This document shows, piece after piece, positions 60,600 through 64,000 of a stretch of 64,000 nt of DNA. A program made the translations under genes and the position numbers. Source of the DNA: Primula veris (Eukaryota; Streptophyta; Magnoliopsida; Ericales; Primulaceae); contig OY821742.1 of NCBI GenBank assembly GCA_963682055.1, forward strand, positions 11,625,752 to 11,689,751. Direction: 5' to 3'. The notes under the pieces are model-generated. The model saw only the letters and a program-made list of their open reading frames with translations, was not told the DNA's origin and did no database searches. Position 1 is the stretch's first letter. Each line of letters begins with the position of its first letter.

Positions 60600-62300
60600 C
60601 GAGATGAATGCTAAGGCGTTGATTTTATTCCGCCGCCACATTTGAGACGTGATGACGTCTATGGTGAACAAATGTCTGAAATTGACATTTTGGAGCTATC
60701 ATTCACCAAAATAATAGCTTGGAAATTGTATTCCACAAGCAGTATCGTGAATTTATATTCACCATGTTCCTTTATCGCTCATCTGTTATTGGATAAGAAA
60801 ATTACCCCGGTGAGTAGTTTTAATCCTATTGGGTCAATAGCGAATTGTTTTCCTGATATTAATGCTCTTCGTGTACATTTTTTTTCCACGAATCGAGAAC
60901 CGAGACAAGTGTTATTTGTCTCGAACTGTCGCGATCCCGATAAATCGCTTAGCCAAGCGAGATTTTAGACAATCGTCAAAATCGAAAACCTGTGGCTCCA
61001 AGACAGTAATTGAAAGAAACAATATGGTCTGTTGTCACAAAACAAGAGATAATGCTCAAGGAGCCAACTCTATGCTATAAAGACAAAGGTCATGCACGGT
61101 TACTCCTTAAATAGTTCACAACTATTATAAAGGTGGAAAAACCGATGCTAATGTGGTTAAAGCTAACTGAAAGGAAACTCTTGAGACCCCCGATTTTGAG
61201 GCTCAAATGAGTTTGATACATTTGTTTATAGATTTTGATAAATCATTGAGCCATTTTTTCGCTCATCTGGATTATTATTTTTCCATTTGGACCATACTTT
61301 TGGATTATGGTTTGCCTATTTACGAAATTTCTCGAAATAATTTAAAGTGTTTTGAGCAAATTCCTTTGAAAAATGTGACCAAACTTTAAATTATGAAATT
61401 TTAGGCAATACTTGTGGTGTAGTTGGTTTTTTGGAAATAGTGGGTAACAGTGTACCATATAATTTCACCAACTACTTGCCTAAAAGAGCACCCAGTGACA
61501 ATGATTCTGGACATGTCGTTCCAAAATCGAAATCTTTGGTAAAGCCAAATTGATTTGTCAAATATGAGGCGTTATACTCATGTAGGTCCTGTCGTACCTT
61601 GTTGAGTTATAAAATATTCGAGAAAACCAGTGTTATCTGGTAATAGCTCATGAAAGAATTGAATTTTTTTTACATAGCCTCCATTCAATACGACCAAAAG
61701 CGTATTTTAGAGGAGTTGAAATGTTTTTCAAGTGGTTGCTACCACATTATTTAAAGCATTTAAAGTTACCTTATCATTTCGCCTATCATCGAAATGATAA
61801 ATGATTTAGATGCTAAGACATGATTGTCTGTACTATCATTCGCATGTCGTCGATTGATAAAAGCATTTTGATATTGTGGCATTGACCGGATGAGATATTC
61901 CCGGGTCAAAAGACGATGCTTGATTTATAATTGCATCGCATTTGGATTCTCTCTGAGAATATATTTCGTGATTAATCCGAAATTCATGCCACTAATGCTC
62001 ACTTTGAAAGACTAGTATGTGTAAAGATCACGAAATGAACTCGTAGAATTCTTGTAAAAAATTGAAGGAGTTATTGTGAACTTATCCAACCATAAGATGG
62101 ACCATAAATATAAATGGTTATGGTTGATGCATCGACAATAGGTCACATGATTATTGTTGTCCACAGAAATACAGCATTTTCCAAACTTTTAGCCCTATCA
62201 TTAAGTTGATGGCTCATGATCCGGATTATCCTGAAAAGTCTAGTCGACTTGATAATACCGAAGAGTAAGAATCGAAATTTCGATTTGAATTACTTGAGTT
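60600..62300 (+). pseudogene. Decayed gag/pre-integrase region of the copia element
   Basis: Scattered open patches suggest Gag: a Cys/His patch near 61014-61060 (ERNNMVCCHKTRDNAQGAN) could be an eroded zinc knuckle, followed by FEAQMSLIHL-type sequence near 61190. Many stops and shifts. The assignment relies mainly on position before integrase. Confidence 0.4.
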
Positions 62301-62329
62301 TGGAAATTGAACATCCTATCGATTATGTT

Positions 62330-63050
62330 CAGCCCTAAATGGACTCACGGAAAGTTTGATGATTCGACTGCAAATGATTGCACGCACTTCTTGGTCTTGC
62401 GCACCAAGATTTATATTTCCGTGTGGGGTTATGTTATTTTGCTGCATTGGTCCGTTATGAGGCCCATAGACACTCAGACACTATATGCGTACCAGCTGGT
62501 TACTGGTTATGAGCCAGAAGTCTCATATTAATGCGTGTTTGAAGTGCTTAATTAATATTTTGATTGACCCGCTACAGCGTTCAAAATATGGACCTCTGAA
62601 GAGTACATAAGTCGATTATGAATCTCCTGCCTATCATTTGATAGAGTAACCTTGGCAAGCGATTTTTTTACCGCATGATATGCGAAAGTGACATCGCTAA
62701 GACTGTCCTCCCCGTCGTTAGGGGGAGATTTGCACATTACTGTTGATAAGAAACGACGTGAACTAACGCGGCATAACCCACTCAGTCTTAGCTTGATCCC
62801 CAAAACTGCAGTTAGTGATAAGTAAGTGCATAGACTCCCTCAAGTCTAACTAAATGTCAAACGCATTTAATAAATTTATGAGATATCACGATATCATTTA
62901 TACCTACTGCAAAATGCTTGCAAGGATAGACGTCCCTGTCGGACGCCGTGTTCCTGTAGTAACACGTTGCTTTGGCCGAACCCGCCAAGCAAAAGACGCT
63001 GCCGTCGGCCGTCAGTCTGTCGTTCTTCCCAAGATACGAGGAAGTTGACC
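62330..63050 (+). pseudogene. Copia integrase C-terminal part and linker, broken
   Basis: ISVWGYVILLHWSVMRPIDT followed by YAYQLVTGYEPEVSY (62420-62528) matches the copia integrase track 'WG.A.LHA..L...RP......PLQLV.G..P..S'. Further on, PVGRRVPVV preceded by ARIDV (about 62920-62960) is the conserved 'RIDVPVG' linker before RT. The frame changes several times. Confidence 0.75.
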
Positions 63051-63449
63051 GGTTCCAAATTCGTTCAGCCCCAGAGGTGGTGAACTAAAACTCGTTTGTC
63101 GCACGAGATTATAAAGGATCAAGGAGATGTGTGATTTCCTCCTCATCCTAAGAATCTCGAAATATTTGTCGATCATGATATCTTAGACGATATTGAAGCG
63201 AAACGAGACTGTCATTGATTACTTGTTCATATATTCGGTGACAACTGATAATATGAACAAATTATGACAGGGAACCATCTACCGTTGCCTGAAATCAATG
63301 CAGAATAGACTGTACTAATGGAAACTTGAAATCGAAGTAGACTCCTTAGCGAAAGTGTGTTCGGACCTGTAGATCCAACACCACCAATGTTAAACGAGTT
63401 CGTTTATTTGGTTATTCGTAAGGAAGAGTGATGAGAATAATGAGATTGT

Positions 63450-63960
63450 ATAATGCTCGCCTAGTAGCGCAAGACTTCTCACACACCTTGGAATTGATTA
63501 CGAGATGGTTGATTTATTCGTAATGGACATTATAACAGTACCCTACTTTACCAGTTTAGTAGTTTCCGAAAAACTGAGTATGCAGCCATGAATGTGGTCA
63601 CGGTTTTATCTCTATGGGGATTTAGACAAAGAGATATAGATGAAGGTCCCTGTGTGACTTCATAATGCTTGAATCAAGTAGTTCCTGACCACGGAACACT
63701 ATCTCAATCAAATGAGACATTCACTATATGGATTAATATAATCCGAGCGGATGTGGTATACCCGCCTAAGTGAGTACTTGATCAGCTTGGGATACTTGAA
63801 CAAGTATTATGCCCTTGCGTGTTTTAATATGCGATCCATTTTTGGATTTGCCTTCGAGATGAAGGATCTTGGGAAGACACGGCAGTGACTCGGCCTGATG
63901 ATCGAGTCCCGTAAAGATTGAATCTAAGTCCATGATTCAGACTACACCCAGAAGGTGTTA
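63450..63960 (+). pseudogene. Copia reverse transcriptase fragment, broken
   Basis: Readable pieces in order: GIDYEMVDLF (family GIDYEETYSP), FTSLVV, RFYLYGDLDKEI then a stop then MKVP (family YLYG.LD..IYMK.P), RLSEYLISLGY with NKYYALACF, and FEMKDLGKTRQ. These are the standard landmarks of Ty1/copia RT, with stop codons inside. It continues to the window edge. Confidence 0.8.
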
Positions 63961-64000
63961 TGACGTTTTAGTCATCATTACGCTAAGTCGTCAAATTCTC

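Larger units (their letters stand above)
58736..64000 (+). mobile_element. Decayed Ty1/copia retrotransposon, truncated by the window end
   Basis: The order on the plus strand fits a copia element: a short LTR (58736-58926), a primer-binding-site-like sequence, a decayed gag region (59-62 kb), then integrase, linker and reverse transcriptase (62.3-64.0 kb). All coding parts are broken by stops and shifts. A local ~112-bp duplication (GCATGATTTAGTTACCATG at about 59652 and 59763) lies in the leader. The 3' LTR would lie beyond the window. Confidence 0.8.

Noticed and set aside
60202..62803. Assorted ORFs of 60-108 codons in both strands
   Set aside because: They lie in the decayed copia element; only the patches matching integrase or RT landmarks on the plus strand are meaningful.
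1..64000. CRISPR arrays, rRNA, complete tRNA genes, bacterial operons
   Set aside because: None was found. The regular repeats present (48, 55, 102 and 112 bp) are adjacent tandem copies without unique spacers, and the genes are plant nuclear.

Overview
The window is AT-rich nuclear DNA from a dicot-like flowering plant. The evidence is spliced genes with GT-AG introns, plant-specific families (CGL160, ALOG/LSH, MAX2) and many plant transposon types. Nothing bacterial or organellar was seen. The species cannot be named from sequence alone.

Only three host genes are recognisable in 64 kb. (1) 3490-8400 (+) is a nine-exon gene for a chloroplast protein matching CGL160, an assembly factor of the chloroplast ATP synthase, reconstructed as a 337-aa ORF. 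Just upstream lies a broken copy of its 5' UTR and start, and its first intron holds an LTR-like insert plus a second copy of the end of exon 1. (2) 18417-18914 (-) is a single-exon ALOG/LSH transcription regulator. (3) 42833-49271 (+) is MAX2, the F-box/LRR protein of strigolactone and karrikin signalling. The MAX2 genes I know (Arabidopsis, pea, petunia) are intronless. Here the coding sequence is cut into four exons that join in frame to 683 codons. Every intron carries a second copy of exon sequence at its splice junctions, as expected if the introns were born by tandem duplication of coding segments. This is the most interesting locus in the window.

The rest is mobile DNA and its remains. 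A 6.86-kb Mutator-like element (34018-40873) is complete at its ends, with 247-bp inverted repeats differing at two positions and a 9-bp target duplication. It carries a damaged transposase gene and a second ORF of the 'putative plant transposon protein' type, both on the minus strand, plus dense arrays of a CGATCGGTCG motif. It inserted into one copy of a tandemly duplicated ~0.5-kb segment, so the other copy (about 33235-33770) is a built-in empty site. A gag-protease copia deletion derivative with probable LTRs lies at 52302-56663 (-). A decayed Ty1/copia element with LTR, primer-binding-site-like sequence, integrase and RT runs from 58736 off the window end (+). A LINE remnant lies near 17050-17480, a SINE near 29950-30078, and MITE-like elements at 906-1273, 11118-12134, 21311-21640, 23639-24109, 28590-29775, 30336-31412, 42068-42385, 45582-45940 and 57746-57981. 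Remaining stretches (for example 12.2-16.9 kb, 18.99-21.3 kb, 25.3-28.5 kb, 49.8-52.3 kb) show no supportable gene.
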